A stretch of 64,000 nt of DNA, taken from assembly GCF_040796495.1 (NCBI RefSeq), contig NZ_JBFNQN010000004.1, positions 186,001 to 250,000 of the forward strand, in the 5' to 3' direction. Positions 1 through 8,692 of the stretch are shown here, in pieces. Below the pieces are notes generated by a model. It was not told the origin of the DNA and searched no databases. It was given only the letters and a program-made list of their open reading frames with translations. Origin of the DNA: Kineococcus endophyticus (GTDB lineage Bacteria > Actinomycetota > Actinomycetes > Actinomycetales > Kineococcaceae). The translations under genes and the position numbers were made by a program. Each line of letters opens with the position of its first letter. The stretch's first letter is position 1.

Positions 1-1
1 C

Positions 2-2713
2 GTGGACAACTCCTCCACGACGCCGATCGCCGCGCTGTCGGCGTACAGCGGCATCTCCAACGCGGCCACCGACCTCACGGTCGCGGTCGCCGAGGACGCC
101 TCCGACCGCGACATGGCGCAGGAGATCGGCTCCTTCGGGTACCTGCTCAAGCGCGTCGACGCCCTCTCGGTCGAGCAGACCGCCGGTGTCCTGGTCCTGC
201 AGGGCCGTTCCTCCGCCGCGCTGGACGACCTGCGCAGCACCGCGATCGAGCGCGGCGCGTACTTCGAGCAGCAGGCCCGCTACCGCCTCGGCGCCCGCGG
301 CGTCGCGCTGCTCGACAGCAAGCTGGAGGGCGGGGCGGCGACGTCCGCGCTGGCCTTCCTCAACCAGGACCGCAACCTCTTCGCCGCCGGCGGCACCCCG
401 ACCCTGGCCCAGGGCGACTGGGAGAGCACGACCGGCGACGTCATCTCGGCCTACCAGGGCGCCACCACGGCCATCGGCGACGACGTCTCCACCCGCGCCG
501 CCGCGGCCGCCCGCAGCGACCTCCTCGGCACGATCGCCCTGCTCGCCGGCACGCTGCTCGTCTTCGCGGCCGTCACGCTCTTCGGTGTCCGCGTCGCCCG
601 CAGCATCGGCCGCCGCCTGCGCGGCCTGGCCGTCGCCGCGACCGAGGTCCGCGACGAGCTGCCCCGCATGGTCGAGCGCATGCAGACCCCGGGCGAGGGC
701 CCGGGCGTGGAGTTCACCCCGCTGGCGATCAGCAGCCAGGACGAGATCGGCGAGGTCACGAAGGTCATCAACGACCTCAACGAGACCACCTTCCGCATCG
801 CCGGCGAGCAGGCCGCGCTGCGCGCCTCCATCGCCGAGATGTTCGTCAACGTCGCCCGCCGCGACCAGACGCTGCTGGCCCGCCAGCTCGCCTTCCTCGA
901 CCAGCTCGAGCGGACCGAGGAGAACCCCGACACCCTCGAGGACCTCTTCACCCTCGACCACCTCGCGACCCGTATGCGGCGCAACGCCGAGTCCCTGCTC
1001 GTCCTCGCCGGCATCAACACCGGCCGCCGCCTGCGCCGGCCGCTGCCGCTGTCGGACGTCGTCCGCACGGCCGCCGGTGAGATCGAGCACTACGACCGCG
1101 TCGACCTCGCCCTCCAGGTGGACCCGCCGGTCGTCGGCCACCTCGCGCTCTCGGCCTCGCACATGATCGCCGAGCTCCTCGAGAACGCGACGAACTTCTC
1201 CGACCCGGGCACCCGCGTCGTCGTCGGCACCGCCGAGACCGACCGCGGCGTCGAGGTCACCATCAAGGACACCGGCCTCGGCATGAACGGCGAGGAGGTC
1301 GAGACCGCCCACCAGCGCATCTCCGGTGGCCGCGCCTCCGAGTTCGTCGGCGCCCAGCGCCTCGGGTTCTACGTCGTCGGCCGCCTCGCCGGCCGCCTGG
1401 ACGTCGAGGTCGAGTTCGAGACGGCCGAGGGCCAGGGCACGACCGTGACCCTCGTCCTGCCCGCCGCCCTCTTCACCCCGGGCAGCGTCAAGGGCGGTCA
1501 GCCCGAGCTCGCCGCGCTGGACTCCGGTCTGCCGCAGCTGGGTCAGCCCGGCCCCGCCGGTGCCTCGGCCCTGCCGCAGCCCTCGGCCCTGCCCCAGGCG
1601 CCGTCAGCCCTGCCCGGTGGCGCCCCGGCCGGCGGCCTGCCGACCCGCACCCCCGCCCCGACCGGGCCGAACAGCATCGTCAGCAACCCGCTGGCGGCCA
1701 CCGGCCTGGGTGACGCGCTGTCGGAGACGCTGTCGAAGTCCGCGGCCGAGGCGGCCGCGAGCTCCGACGTCGGCGTCACCTCGCCGAAGGCGAAGGTCGA
1801 GGGCCGGCAGCTGCCGACCCGCAAGCGGTCCGCGCAGGCGCAGGCCAAGGTCGACGCCGCTCCGGCCCCCGCCCCGGTCCTGCCGGTCGCCCCGGTGCTC
1901 CCGCCCGTCCCCGAGACGGACTGGAAGCCCGCCGCGGCGCCCGCCACCAGCGGTGGCGGGGCGATGCCCAAGCGCGAGCGCAAGGAGCCCGCGCCCACGG
2001 CTCTGGCTGCGGCGCAGGACATCCTGCCCAAGGCCGGCAAGAAGCCGCGTCAGGTCCGCGAGTCCGCCACGCCGCCGAAGACCGCGGCCGAGGCCTTCTG
2101 GACCTCCCGCAAGCGCGCCGACGGCGAGCTCAAGGGCTCGGCGCTGGACGCCCTCGACGCCACCCGCGGCGAGGCCCCGGCCGCCGAGACCCCGGCCCCG
2201 GTCGTCGAGGCCCCGGCTCCCGTGGTCGAGGCCCCCGTGGTCGAGGCTCCGGCCCCGGTCGTGGAGGCTCCAGCTCCCGTCGTCGAGGCCCCGGCTCCCG
2301 TGGTCGAGGCTCCGGCTCCGGCCGTCCCCGTCGCCCCGGTCGTCGAGGCCCCGGTCGCGCCGGTCGCCCCCGCGGAGGGGTCGACGGCGGGTCGCACCGT
2401 CGGCGAGGCCCTGCGCCAGCGCAACGCCCTCGCGGCCGAGGCGCTGAACGCCCTCACCGAGGGGCAGAACTTCACCCCCTCGCGGGGCACCGGCTCGGCT
2501 CCGCTGGTCCGCCGTCAGGCGGGCGCCACGGCGGCCGCGGCCAAGCCCGCCCCGGCCCGTGCGGCGGCCAACCGCCAGCGCCGCGCTCCCGCCGACGTCC
2601 GCTCGATGCTGTCCGGCTTCCAGGCCGGCGTGTCCCGCGGTCGCGCCGGGGACTCCCAGGCCGACGCCCCGGCCGGCGACGCTCCCGAGAGCGGAGCCGC
2701 CGGTGAGGCCTGA
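2..2713 (+). CDS. cvnA: Conservon sensor histidine kinase (nitrate/nitrite-sensing-type), 5'-truncated
   Basis: Membrane sensor kinase heading a conservon. The frame is open from the first bases, so the true start and first membrane helix lie outside the window. Visible residues 1-175 resemble a NIT-type sensor region, followed by a membrane helix near 176-198 and a HAMP-like segment to about 265. A helical segment contains a candidate phosphoacceptor His (about 320, LDHLATR). The ATPase N-box is near 389 (ELLENATNF), with a G1 motif DTGLGM after it. The last 400 residues are a low-complexity Pro/Ala tail containing VVEAPAP repeats. It is followed by roadblock, DUF742 and GTPase genes, the order of Streptomyces cvn operons, where the kinase nucleates a G-protein-like membrane complex. 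The NIT assignment is from general resemblance. Confidence 0.88.
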   Translation: MDNSSTTPIAALSAYSGISNAATDLTVAVAEDASDRDMAQEIGSFGYLLKRVDALSVEQTAGVLVLQGRSSAALDDLRSTAIERGAYFEQQARYRLGARGVALLDSKLEGGAATSALAFLNQDRNLFAAGGTPTLAQGDWESTTGDVISAYQGATTAIGDDVSTRAAAAARSDLLGTIALLAGTLLVFAAVTLFGVRVARSIGRRLRGLAVAATEVRDELPRMVERMQTPGEGPGVEFTPLAISSQDEIGEVTKVINDLNETTFRIAGEQAALRASIAEMFVNVARRDQTLLARQLAFLDQLERTEENPDTLEDLFTLDHLATRMRRNAESLLVLAGINTGRRLRRPLPLSDVVRTAAGEIEHYDRVDLALQVDPPVVGHLALSASHMIAELLENATNFSDPGTRVVVGTAETDRGVEVTIKDTGLGMNGEEVETAHQRISGGRASEFVGAQRLGFYVVGRLAGRLDVEVEFETAEGQGTTVTLVLPAALFTPGSVKGGQPELAALDSGLPQLGQPGPAGASALPQPSALPQAPSALPGGAPAGGLPTRTPAPTGPNSIVSNPLAATGLGDALSETLSKSAAEAAASSDVGVTSPKAKVEGRQLPTRKRSAQAQAKVDAAPAPAPVLPVAPVLPPVPETDWKPAAAPATSGGGAMPKRERKEPAPTALAAAQDILPKAGKKPRQVRESATPPKTAAEAFWTSRKRADGELKGSALDALDATRGEAPAAETPAPVVEAPAPVVEAPVVEAPAPVVEAPAPVVEAPAPVVEAPAPAVPVAPVVEAPVAPVAPAEGSTAGRTVGEALRQRNALAAEALNALTEGQNFTPSRGTGSAPLVRRQAGATAAAAKPAPARAAANRQRRAPADVRSMLSGFQAGVSRGRAGDSQADAPAGDAPESGAAGEA
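2193..2355 (+). repeat. In-frame Pro/Ala/Val/Glu repeat array inside cvnA
   Basis: About seven imperfect repeats of a short unit encode VVEAPAP and variants in the disordered tail of the kinase. Synonymous differences between units show drift rather than recent slippage. The tail is probably a flexible or wall-spanning linker; no catalytic role is implied. Confidence 0.7.
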
Positions 2714-2812
2714 CCCGAACTCCCGGAGGACCCTCCGGGCCAGCACGACCTCGCGCACCACCCACCACCGCACGGACAACCAGCAGATCGCCCCGAGAAG
2801 AGGAACCCCACT

Positions 2813-3259
2813 GTGACCGCGCTTAGCTCCGAGGCCGCCGACTTCAGCTGGCTCCTCGACAACTTCGTCAAGAGCGTCCCCGGCGTCACCCACACCGTCG
2901 TCGTCTCCGCCGACGGTCTGCTGATGGCCATGTCCGACAAGCTGCACCGCGAGGCGGGCGACCAGCTCGCCGCCATCGTCTCGGGCGTCTCCAGCCTGGC
3001 CCGTGGCGCGGCGAACCAGCTGCAGTCCGGCGAGGTGCGCCAGGCCATCATCGAGATGGACGACGCGTTCTTCTTCCTCGTCAACATCTCCGACGGGTCC
3101 GTCCTGGCCGTCGCCGCCGAGGCCGGCTGCGACGTCGGGCTCATCGGCTACGAGATGGCGATGCTGGTCCAGCGCGCCGAGACCGTCCTCACCCCGCAGC
3201 TGGTGTCGGAGATGCGGGCTGCCCTGCCCACGTCGACGCCGGTCGCAGCGCGGTGGTGA
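2813..3259 (+). CDS. cvnB: Roadblock/LC7-domain protein of conservon
   Basis: A 148-residue cytoplasmic protein that is almost entirely one roadblock/LC7 domain (ADGLLMAMSDKL, about residues 31-42, and the following helix). In conservons this family binds the small GTPase and acts as a scaffold or modulator, like MglB to MglA. Start GTG has a GAGAAGAGG ribosome-binding site 10-17 bases upstream. It lies 99 bases after cvnA and 6 before cvnC, so one transcript is likely. No membrane segments or signal peptide. Assignment is firm from sequence pattern plus gene order; the partner is inferred. Confidence 0.9.
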   Translation: MTALSSEAADFSWLLDNFVKSVPGVTHTVVVSADGLLMAMSDKLHREAGDQLAAIVSGVSSLARGAANQLQSGEVRQAIIEMDDAFFFLVNISDGSVLAVAAEAGCDVGLIGYEMAMLVQRAETVLTPQLVSEMRAALPTSTPVAARW

Positions 3260-3265
3260 CATCCA

Positions 3266-3661
3266 GTGACAGCACCTGGTAGCGCGGACCTCTGGTCCGA
3301 CGACGACGACCAGGACGTCGAGGAGTTCACCGTCCGTCCGTACACCGTGACCGGTGGCCGGACCCGCCCGAGCAACGCCGACCTGCCGGTCGAGGCGCTC
3401 GTGGAGGCCGTGGCCGTCCCGGAGATCGGGATGACCCCGGAGCGGCGCAAGATCCTCGAACTCACGAAGACGTCCTACCTGTCGATCGCGGAACTGTCCG
3501 CCCACGTCCACCTGCCGGTCGGAGTCGTGCGGGTCGTGGTGAGCGACCTCGCCCAGTCGGGCAAGGTCCGCATCCACGGCCTGACCATGACCTCCGCCCC
3601 CCAACCCGCGACCACCATCAGCGTCCTGGAGAGTGTTCTCAATGGCATTTCCTCGCTCTGA
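3266..3661 (+). CDS. cvnC: DUF742 protein of conservon
   Basis: A 131-residue DUF742 protein. Residues 60-120 form a winged-helix-like region (ILELTKTSYLSIAELSAHVH, then LPVGVVRVVVSDL) typical of the family, suggesting DNA or protein binding. It starts with GTG 6 bases after the cvnB stop and its end overlaps the start of the GTPase gene, as in other conservons. The exact biochemical role of DUF742 is not established; in cvn operons it interacts with the other members. Confidence 0.9.
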   Translation: MTAPGSADLWSDDDDQDVEEFTVRPYTVTGGRTRPSNADLPVEALVEAVAVPEIGMTPERRKILELTKTSYLSIAELSAHVHLPVGVVRVVVSDLAQSGKVRIHGLTMTSAPQPATTISVLESVLNGISSL

Positions 3662-4262
3662 CGTGAGCCCCGCCGGAGCCGGAGCGCCCGCGGGAACCGA
3701 CGTCCAAGCGCCGCCCACCGTCGTCAAGATCGTCGTCGCCGGCGGGTTCGCCGTCGGCAAGACGACGTTCATCGGCTCGATCTCGGACATCGAGCCCCTG
3801 CGCACCGAAGCCGCCATGACGGAGCACTCCGTCGGCGTCGACGACGCGGGCCAGAACTCCGACCGCAAGACGTCGACCACGGTCGCCATGGACTTCGGCC
3901 GCATCGCGCTGCCGGGGAACCTGTGGCTGTACCTGTTCGGCACCCCCGGCCAGGACCGCTTCCTCTTCATGTGGGACGACCTGGTCAAGGGCGCGATCGG
4001 CGCGGTCGTCCTCGTGGACACCGACCGCCTCGACCAGTGCTTCCCGGCCGTGGACTACTTCGAGTCCCGCGGCATCCCGTTCGTCGTCGCGGTGAACTGC
4101 TTCGACGGCGTGGCCCAGCACGACCTGGACTCCGTCCGCGAGGCCCTCGCGGTGCCGGACCACGTGCCGCTCGTCTACACCGACGCGCGCTCCAAGGCCG
4201 CGACCAAGCACAGCCTCATCACCCTCGTGCAGACCGCTCTGGCCCGGCTCAACGCCTCCTGA
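3642..4262 (+). CDS. cvnD: Conservon small GTPase (Rab/MglA-like, ATP/GTP-binding)
   Basis: A P-loop GTPase of 206 residues. G1 is GGFAVGKTT near residue 33, the G3 region is FGTPGQDRF and the G4 equivalent is NCFDG, a relaxed form of NKxD usual in this actinobacterial family. ATG at 3642 is chosen because GGAGAG sits 8 bases upstream; an in-frame GTG at 3633 is possible. The start overlaps the cvnC stop by 20 bases, implying translational coupling. A strong hairpin terminator follows. By analogy with MglA/MglB and Cvn systems it is likely a membrane-signalling switch regulated by cvnB and cvnA. Confidence 0.92.
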   Translation: MAFPRSDVSPAGAGAPAGTDVQAPPTVVKIVVAGGFAVGKTTFIGSISDIEPLRTEAAMTEHSVGVDDAGQNSDRKTSTTVAMDFGRIALPGNLWLYLFGTPGQDRFLFMWDDLVKGAIGAVVLVDTDRLDQCFPAVDYFESRGIPFVVAVNCFDGVAQHDLDSVREALAVPDHVPLVYTDARSKAATKHSLITLVQTALARLNAS

Positions 4263-4279
4263 GCCACCGCACGAGAACT

Positions 4280-4310
4280 GGGCCGGCTCCCGTCGATCGG
4301 GAGCCGGCCC
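4280..4310 (+). terminator. Terminator of the conservon operon
   Basis: A perfect 13-bp inverted repeat (GGGCCGGCTCCCG and complement) with a 5-base loop begins 17 bases after the cvnD stop. It has no long T-run, as is common in actinobacteria. It also lies just past the stop of the opposing minus-strand gene and may serve both. Confidence 0.8.
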
Positions 4311-4318
4311 TCCTGCGT

Positions 4319-5872
4319 TCAGCGACGTCGTCGTTTCTCGGGGAACCTGGCACCACGTCCGTACTTCACGGCACGCCCGCGCGTCTGGGTCGACGTCCGG
4401 GTCAGGATCTCTCGGCCGACCAGGTCTCGGAGGATGTCACGAGCCTGGTAGACGTCCACGTCGAAGATTCGCTGGATGGTGGCGTTGTTGATCGACTCGT
4501 ACTCCTGGACGTGGTCGACGACCTTGGTGTCCGTGTCACTGGGGTTGCGTCGGTGGTACGTGACCGCCGGTCCCAGAGCTGCGAGCGCTTGGCCCCGCAG
4601 ACGGTAGTTCGGGTTGCGTCGGGCGTGGGTCCCGGCGGTCGCCTCCAACAGCCCAGCGGGTCCGTGGACGAGACGACGCAGGATGTCTTCGGTCGCGGCC
4701 ACATCTCGTTGCACCACTGGGGCGACGTCCTTGGCGGTCACGGACCGCTTCTCGCACAGCATGAGGAGGATGAGCAGGGCATCGGTGTCGTTCCGCTCGG
4801 CGTCCGGGAGCTCCGCGACGAAGCGGGCGATGCGGACGTTGGGCGGACCGCCGCGGAGGACCACGGTGGTCTCGGGTTCTCCGCCGCCGCTGGCGACGAG
4901 GACTTCAGGTGCCTGGCGCCCGGAGCGGACCATCTCGCGGTACATCCGGTCGACACCTTGACCCAGCTCCTCGGCGAGGCCCAGTTGCCGAAAGGAGCCG
5001 GCAAGCGCTGGGAACCTGGCTTTGGATCCGGCAGTCAGGATGTTGGCCGGCGTGATGCCGGTCACCAGGGGCCCCGGGGATCGAACGTGCAGCGTGGAGG
5101 GGGAGTGTTCGATGTGCACGGGCCGGCGTTCCCGGTGGTCTCCGTGGAGCAGTGCGTTCGCCACCGCCTCGCGGACAGCTGCCAGGGGGAAGTCCGCGAT
5201 CTGGAGCACTTGGCCCCGCACGGTGTTCAGGGGGGTGATCTCGGACCGGGCGGAAACCGCGTCGAGTGCCTCTGCGAAGGCCGTGACCAGTGGGGTACCC
5301 CAACGTCGTGAGGCCGTGGCTTCACCTCCTGGCGTCGCGCGGTACTGGTAGACGAGGACGTCCGCTGCCGCGGCGACCGCGTTCCGGCAGAGGAGCACCT
5401 CGCCGGCGCGGTTGAGCTCGTTCCCACCGACGTCGAGGCGCAGAGCGGTGATCAAGTCCTGGTCGGAGGCCGACGCGAGCCGAACTCGTGTCTCGTCTCC
5501 CGTCTGACGCAGGAGCTGGCGGACGCGGTGCATGGCGTCCGGGTCGACCTCGGTCGTCGATCGCCCGCTGCGCCCAGCAGACCAGTCGGTACCGCGTCGC
5601 TCGTCGTCCAGTCGGCTCACCCCGGTGGGGCTGAGGGGCAGGCACTGGTCGTTCCAGCGACGGAGCACGAGTCCCTTGCGTGTCGCGTAGACGTCGAGGC
5701 CCGCGGGCACGACGACCGCCAGCAGGCGGTGGCCGTGGAGCGAGACGTCCTGGACGTCGACGACCATGGCCGGCTCAGTCAGTTCGTGGATCTTGGACCG
5801 GAGGAGGTCGCGACTGATCGTCGCGTCGATGAACGCCTCAGGCCCCGTCGTCCGGTCTCGCACACCGACCAC
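4319..5872 (-). CDS. AlbA_2 / GHKL ATP-binding transcriptional regulator-like protein, N-terminus lost
   Basis: Reading from the first usable start (GTG 5872) gives 517 residues. The N-terminal part is the second half of an AlbA_2 (Schlafen-type putative DNA-binding) domain. The middle contains a GHKL ATPase N-box (REAVANALLHGDHRE) and a RecG-C-terminal-like region, and the C-terminus has winged-helix-like segments. The natural start is very probably ATG 6049, which has a good ribosome-binding site, but codon 8 is TAA, so the first 59 codons are disconnected and the AlbA_2 fold is incomplete. Either this is a recent pseudogene, a sequencing error, or the stop is read through. Family members act as DNA-binding regulators, often near stress or defence genes; the function here is unknown. 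Confidence 0.65.
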   Translation of the reverse strand: MVGVRDRTTGPEAFIDATISRDLLRSKIHELTEPAMVVDVQDVSLHGHRLLAVVVPAGLDVYATRKGLVLRRWNDQCLPLSPTGVSRLDDERRGTDWSAGRSGRSTTEVDPDAMHRVRQLLRQTGDETRVRLASASDQDLITALRLDVGGNELNRAGEVLLCRNAVAAAADVLVYQYRATPGGEATASRRWGTPLVTAFAEALDAVSARSEITPLNTVRGQVLQIADFPLAAVREAVANALLHGDHRERRPVHIEHSPSTLHVRSPGPLVTGITPANILTAGSKARFPALAGSFRQLGLAEELGQGVDRMYREMVRSGRQAPEVLVASGGGEPETTVVLRGGPPNVRIARFVAELPDAERNDTDALLILLMLCEKRSVTAKDVAPVVQRDVAATEDILRRLVHGPAGLLEATAGTHARRNPNYRLRGQALAALGPAVTYHRRNPSDTDTKVVDHVQEYESINNATIQRIFDVDVYQARDILRDLVGREILTRTSTQTRGRAVKYGRGARFPEKRRRR

Positions 5873-6049
5873 GATGGTGCCCCCCGATGCGTTCGCGAAG
5901 CAGACAGCTGCCTCGGCGAGGTCCTGCGCGGTCTCCTTGTCGTTGCTCTTCTCGGTCGTGAAGTCGAGCGTCTCGTCCTCGAGGCTCGCTGCGGACCGGC
6001 GCCCGGAGTGGATGGCCTCGAGGGCTTAGGTGATGCGCGGATCGGTCAT
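5873..6049 (-). pseudogene. Severed 5' segment of the AlbA_2 gene with in-frame TAA at codon 8
   Basis: On the minus strand AAGGAG (6064-6059) precedes ATG 6049 by 9 bases. Translation runs MTDPRIT, then TAA (6028-6026), then continues in the same frame without another stop for 51 codons into the long open frame. The post-stop peptide includes ALEAIHSGRRSA, LEDETLDF and EAAVCFANASGGTIVVGV, the latter the typical AlbA_2 core. No ATG, GTG or TTG lies in frame between the stop and GTG 5872. The single nonsense codon is thus the only lesion seen. Confidence 0.7.
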
Positions 6050-6318
6050 CGCTTTGAGCTCCTTTTGAGGGGAGTGACAGTTTGTCGGCGTCCTCAAAGT
6101 CCTGTCAATGTCCGATGCCTTGCCCATCGGGGGGCCCACCGGCGACGTTCACGCAGGCCATCGCGAGCAGCTGGTCGCTACCACCTCGACGTCGGCTGAG
6201 TCGAGGCGCCGGGCGGGCGCGTTTCAGCTTTCCCCGGCCAGTGCCGATGAGTCTCCAGAGCACGAGAACAAGCGGTCCCACAGCCGGGGCCGTCCGACGC
6301 GAGAAGTGGGAGCGCCAC

Positions 6319-8691
6319 GTGGACGACATGGACGAGATCGTCCAAGAGTTCCTCGTCGAGAGCTACGAGAACCTGGACCAGCTGGACTCCGACCTCGTGG
6401 CGCTGGAGCAGCAGCCCGGTTCGCGGGAGCTGCTCGCCAGCGTCTTCCGCACCATCCACACGATCAAGGGCACCTCCGGGTTCCTGGCGTTCTCCAAGCT
6501 GGAGTCCGTCGCCCACGTCGGTGAGAACCTGCTCGCCCGCCTCCGCGACGGCCAGCTGGTCATGACGCCGACCACGACCGACGTCCTGCTGCGCATGGTC
6601 GACACCATCCGCGCGCTGCTCGCCTCCATCGAGTCCTCGCACTCCGAGGGGCCCGTCGAGGTCGCCGAGGTCGTCGCCGCCATCCGCGCCGTGCTCGACG
6701 GTGAGGAGCCCAAGCTGCCGCCGTCGGCCGGCGCCGGTGCCGAGGTCGAGGCCCCCGCCCCGGTCCACGCGCCCGTGGCCGCGCCCGCTCCCGTCGTGGA
6801 AGCGCCCGTCGAAGAGCCCGCCGCCGAGGTGACCCCCGAGCCGGAGCCCGAGCCCGAGCCGGCCCCCGCGCCCGAACCCGTCGTCGAGGCGGCTCCCGCG
6901 CCCGTCGCCGCGCCTGCGCCCGTGGCGGCCCCCGCCGCCGCCCCTGCGCCCGCCGCGGGTGCGCCGTCGGAGAAGGCCTCGGCCGCCGACGCCACCATCC
7001 GCGTCGACGTGGAACTCCTGGAGTCCCTCGTCCGCCAGGCGGGCGAGCTCGTCCTGGCCCGCAACCAGATCCTCCAGCGCGCCGGAACGCTGCGCGACGA
7101 GGACCTGACCCGCGCCTGCCACCGCCTGAACCTCGTCGCGAGCGAGATGCAGGAGACGGTCATGCGGACCCGCATGCAGGCCATCGACCACCTGTGGTCG
7201 AAGCTGCCCCGCGTCGTGCGCGACCTCGGGAACATGCTGGGCCGCAAGATCAAGCTCGAGATGGAGGGTGGCGAGACCGAACTCGACCGCACCCTGCTCG
7301 AGGCGGTCAAGGACCCGCTGACCCACATCGTCCGCAACGCGGTCGACCACGGCATCGAGCCGCCGGAGGTCCGTCGCGCGGCCGGCAAGAACGAGGTCGG
7401 CACCCTGAAGCTGCGCGCCGCGCACGAGGGTGGCCAGGTCGTCGTCGAGATCCGCGACGACGGCAAGGGGATCGACCCCGCGATCATCGGGGCCAAGGCC
7501 GTCGAGAAGGGCCTGGTCTCGGCCGGCAAGCTGGAGTCGCTCACCCCGAACGACATCCTGCAGTTCCTGTTCCTGCCCGGTTTCTCGACCGCCGCCAAGG
7601 TCACGAACGTCTCCGGCCGTGGCGTCGGGATGGACGTCGTCAAGACGAACATCGAGCGCATCGGCGGGTCCGTCGACGTCGAGTCCGTCAACGGCCAGGG
7701 CACCGTCTGGCGCCTGCGCATCCCGCTGACCCTCGCGATCGTCCCGGCCCTGACCGTCGAGTGCGCCGGTCAGCGCTACGCGATGCCGCAGGTGAACCTG
7801 CTCGAACTCGTGAGCCTGGACACCGAGCGCATGAGCAAGGCGATCGAGGACGTCGGTGGCGCCAAGGTGTACCGCCTGCGCGGCGCCCTGCTGCCCCTCA
7901 TCCGCCTGGAGGAGGCGCTGGAACTGCAGCGCCCCGCCGACGTGGAACTCCCGACGAACCTCGTCATCGCCGTCCTGGAGTGCGACGGACGCCGGTTCGG
8001 CCTGCTGGTCGACCGCGTGCTGGACACCGAGGAGATCGTCGTCAAGCCGCTCTCGGGCGCGCTCAAGGCGATCGGTGCCTACGCCGGCGCGACGATCCTC
8101 GGTGACGGGCGCGTCTCGCTCATCCTCGACGTGCAGTCCCTCGCCCGCCGCACCATGCGCTCGGACGGCATCGAGCACGCCTCCGACGAGGCCGCCACGC
8201 AGCAGACCGCGACCGGCGACGGTCAGCGCCTGCTGGTCGTCGGCCTCGGCGACAACCGCCGGGTCGCGATCCCGCTGGACGTCGTCACGCGCCTGGAGGA
8301 GTTCCGCACCGAGTCGATCGAGCGGGTCGGCCGGCGCGAGGTCGTCCGCTACCGCGGCGAGATCCTCCCGCTGGTGCGGTTGTCCCACCACCTCGGTGGC
8401 GGCGCCCGCGCCTCCTACGGCGGCCAGGAAGCCGCGTCGGTGCCGGGTGTCGTGTACTCCGCGCGCGGCCGGTCGGTCGCGATCGTCGTCGACGAGATCG
8501 TCGACATCGTCTCCGGGCAGGACGCGCACAGCGACATCGACGACGCCGGCCTGGTCGGGTCCGCGGTCATCCGCGACCGCGTGACCGAACTCCTCGACGT
8601 CCGTTCCGCGATCCTCGCGGCGGACCCGAACTTCTTCACCGAGCAGGCTCAGCACGAGCTCGCCGAAGCTTCCAAGCGACTGGGGGTCTGA
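6319..8691 (+). CDS. cheA: Chemotaxis histidine kinase CheA with two CheW-like domains
   Basis: A 790-residue cytoplasmic kinase that phosphorylates CheY and CheB in response to receptors. The P1/HPt domain has the phosphoacceptor His47 (IHTIKGTSG). A Pro/Ala/Glu-rich linker (about 135-215) follows where a P2 domain would be. Then come P3 dimerisation (about 225-290), the P4 ATPase with N-box HIVRNAVDHG, DDGKGID and SGRGVGMD, and two successive CheW/P5-like modules (about 470-615 and 635-770). Start GTG 6319 is preferred over ATG 6328 because GGGAG lies just upstream. cheW follows after one base. The tandem second CheW-like domain is unlike the E. coli layout and may add array contacts. Confidence 0.93.
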   Translation: MDDMDEIVQEFLVESYENLDQLDSDLVALEQQPGSRELLASVFRTIHTIKGTSGFLAFSKLESVAHVGENLLARLRDGQLVMTPTTTDVLLRMVDTIRALLASIESSHSEGPVEVAEVVAAIRAVLDGEEPKLPPSAGAGAEVEAPAPVHAPVAAPAPVVEAPVEEPAAEVTPEPEPEPEPAPAPEPVVEAAPAPVAAPAPVAAPAAAPAPAAGAPSEKASAADATIRVDVELLESLVRQAGELVLARNQILQRAGTLRDEDLTRACHRLNLVASEMQETVMRTRMQAIDHLWSKLPRVVRDLGNMLGRKIKLEMEGGETELDRTLLEAVKDPLTHIVRNAVDHGIEPPEVRRAAGKNEVGTLKLRAAHEGGQVVVEIRDDGKGIDPAIIGAKAVEKGLVSAGKLESLTPNDILQFLFLPGFSTAAKVTNVSGRGVGMDVVKTNIERIGGSVDVESVNGQGTVWRLRIPLTLAIVPALTVECAGQRYAMPQVNLLELVSLDTERMSKAIEDVGGAKVYRLRGALLPLIRLEEALELQRPADVELPTNLVIAVLECDGRRFGLLVDRVLDTEEIVVKPLSGALKAIGAYAGATILGDGRVSLILDVQSLARRTMRSDGIEHASDEAATQQTATGDGQRLLVVGLGDNRRVAIPLDVVTRLEEFRTESIERVGRREVVRYRGEILPLVRLSHHLGGGARASYGGQEAASVPGVVYSARGRSVAIVVDEIVDIVSGQDAHSDIDDAGLVGSAVIRDRVTELLDVRSAILAADPNFFTEQAQHELAEASKRLGV

Positions 8692-8692
8692 C

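Noticed and set aside
2193-2355. CRISPR-like or intergenic repeat array
   Set aside because: The repeats are in frame, code for VVEAPAP in a kinase tail, and have no spacers.
6070-6125. Flagellar sigma-factor (FliA/SigD) promoter before cheA
   Set aside because: CTCAAAG and CCGATG are present, but spacing is about 12-13 bases instead of about 15, and the same pattern is not shared with cheB or the chemoreceptor.
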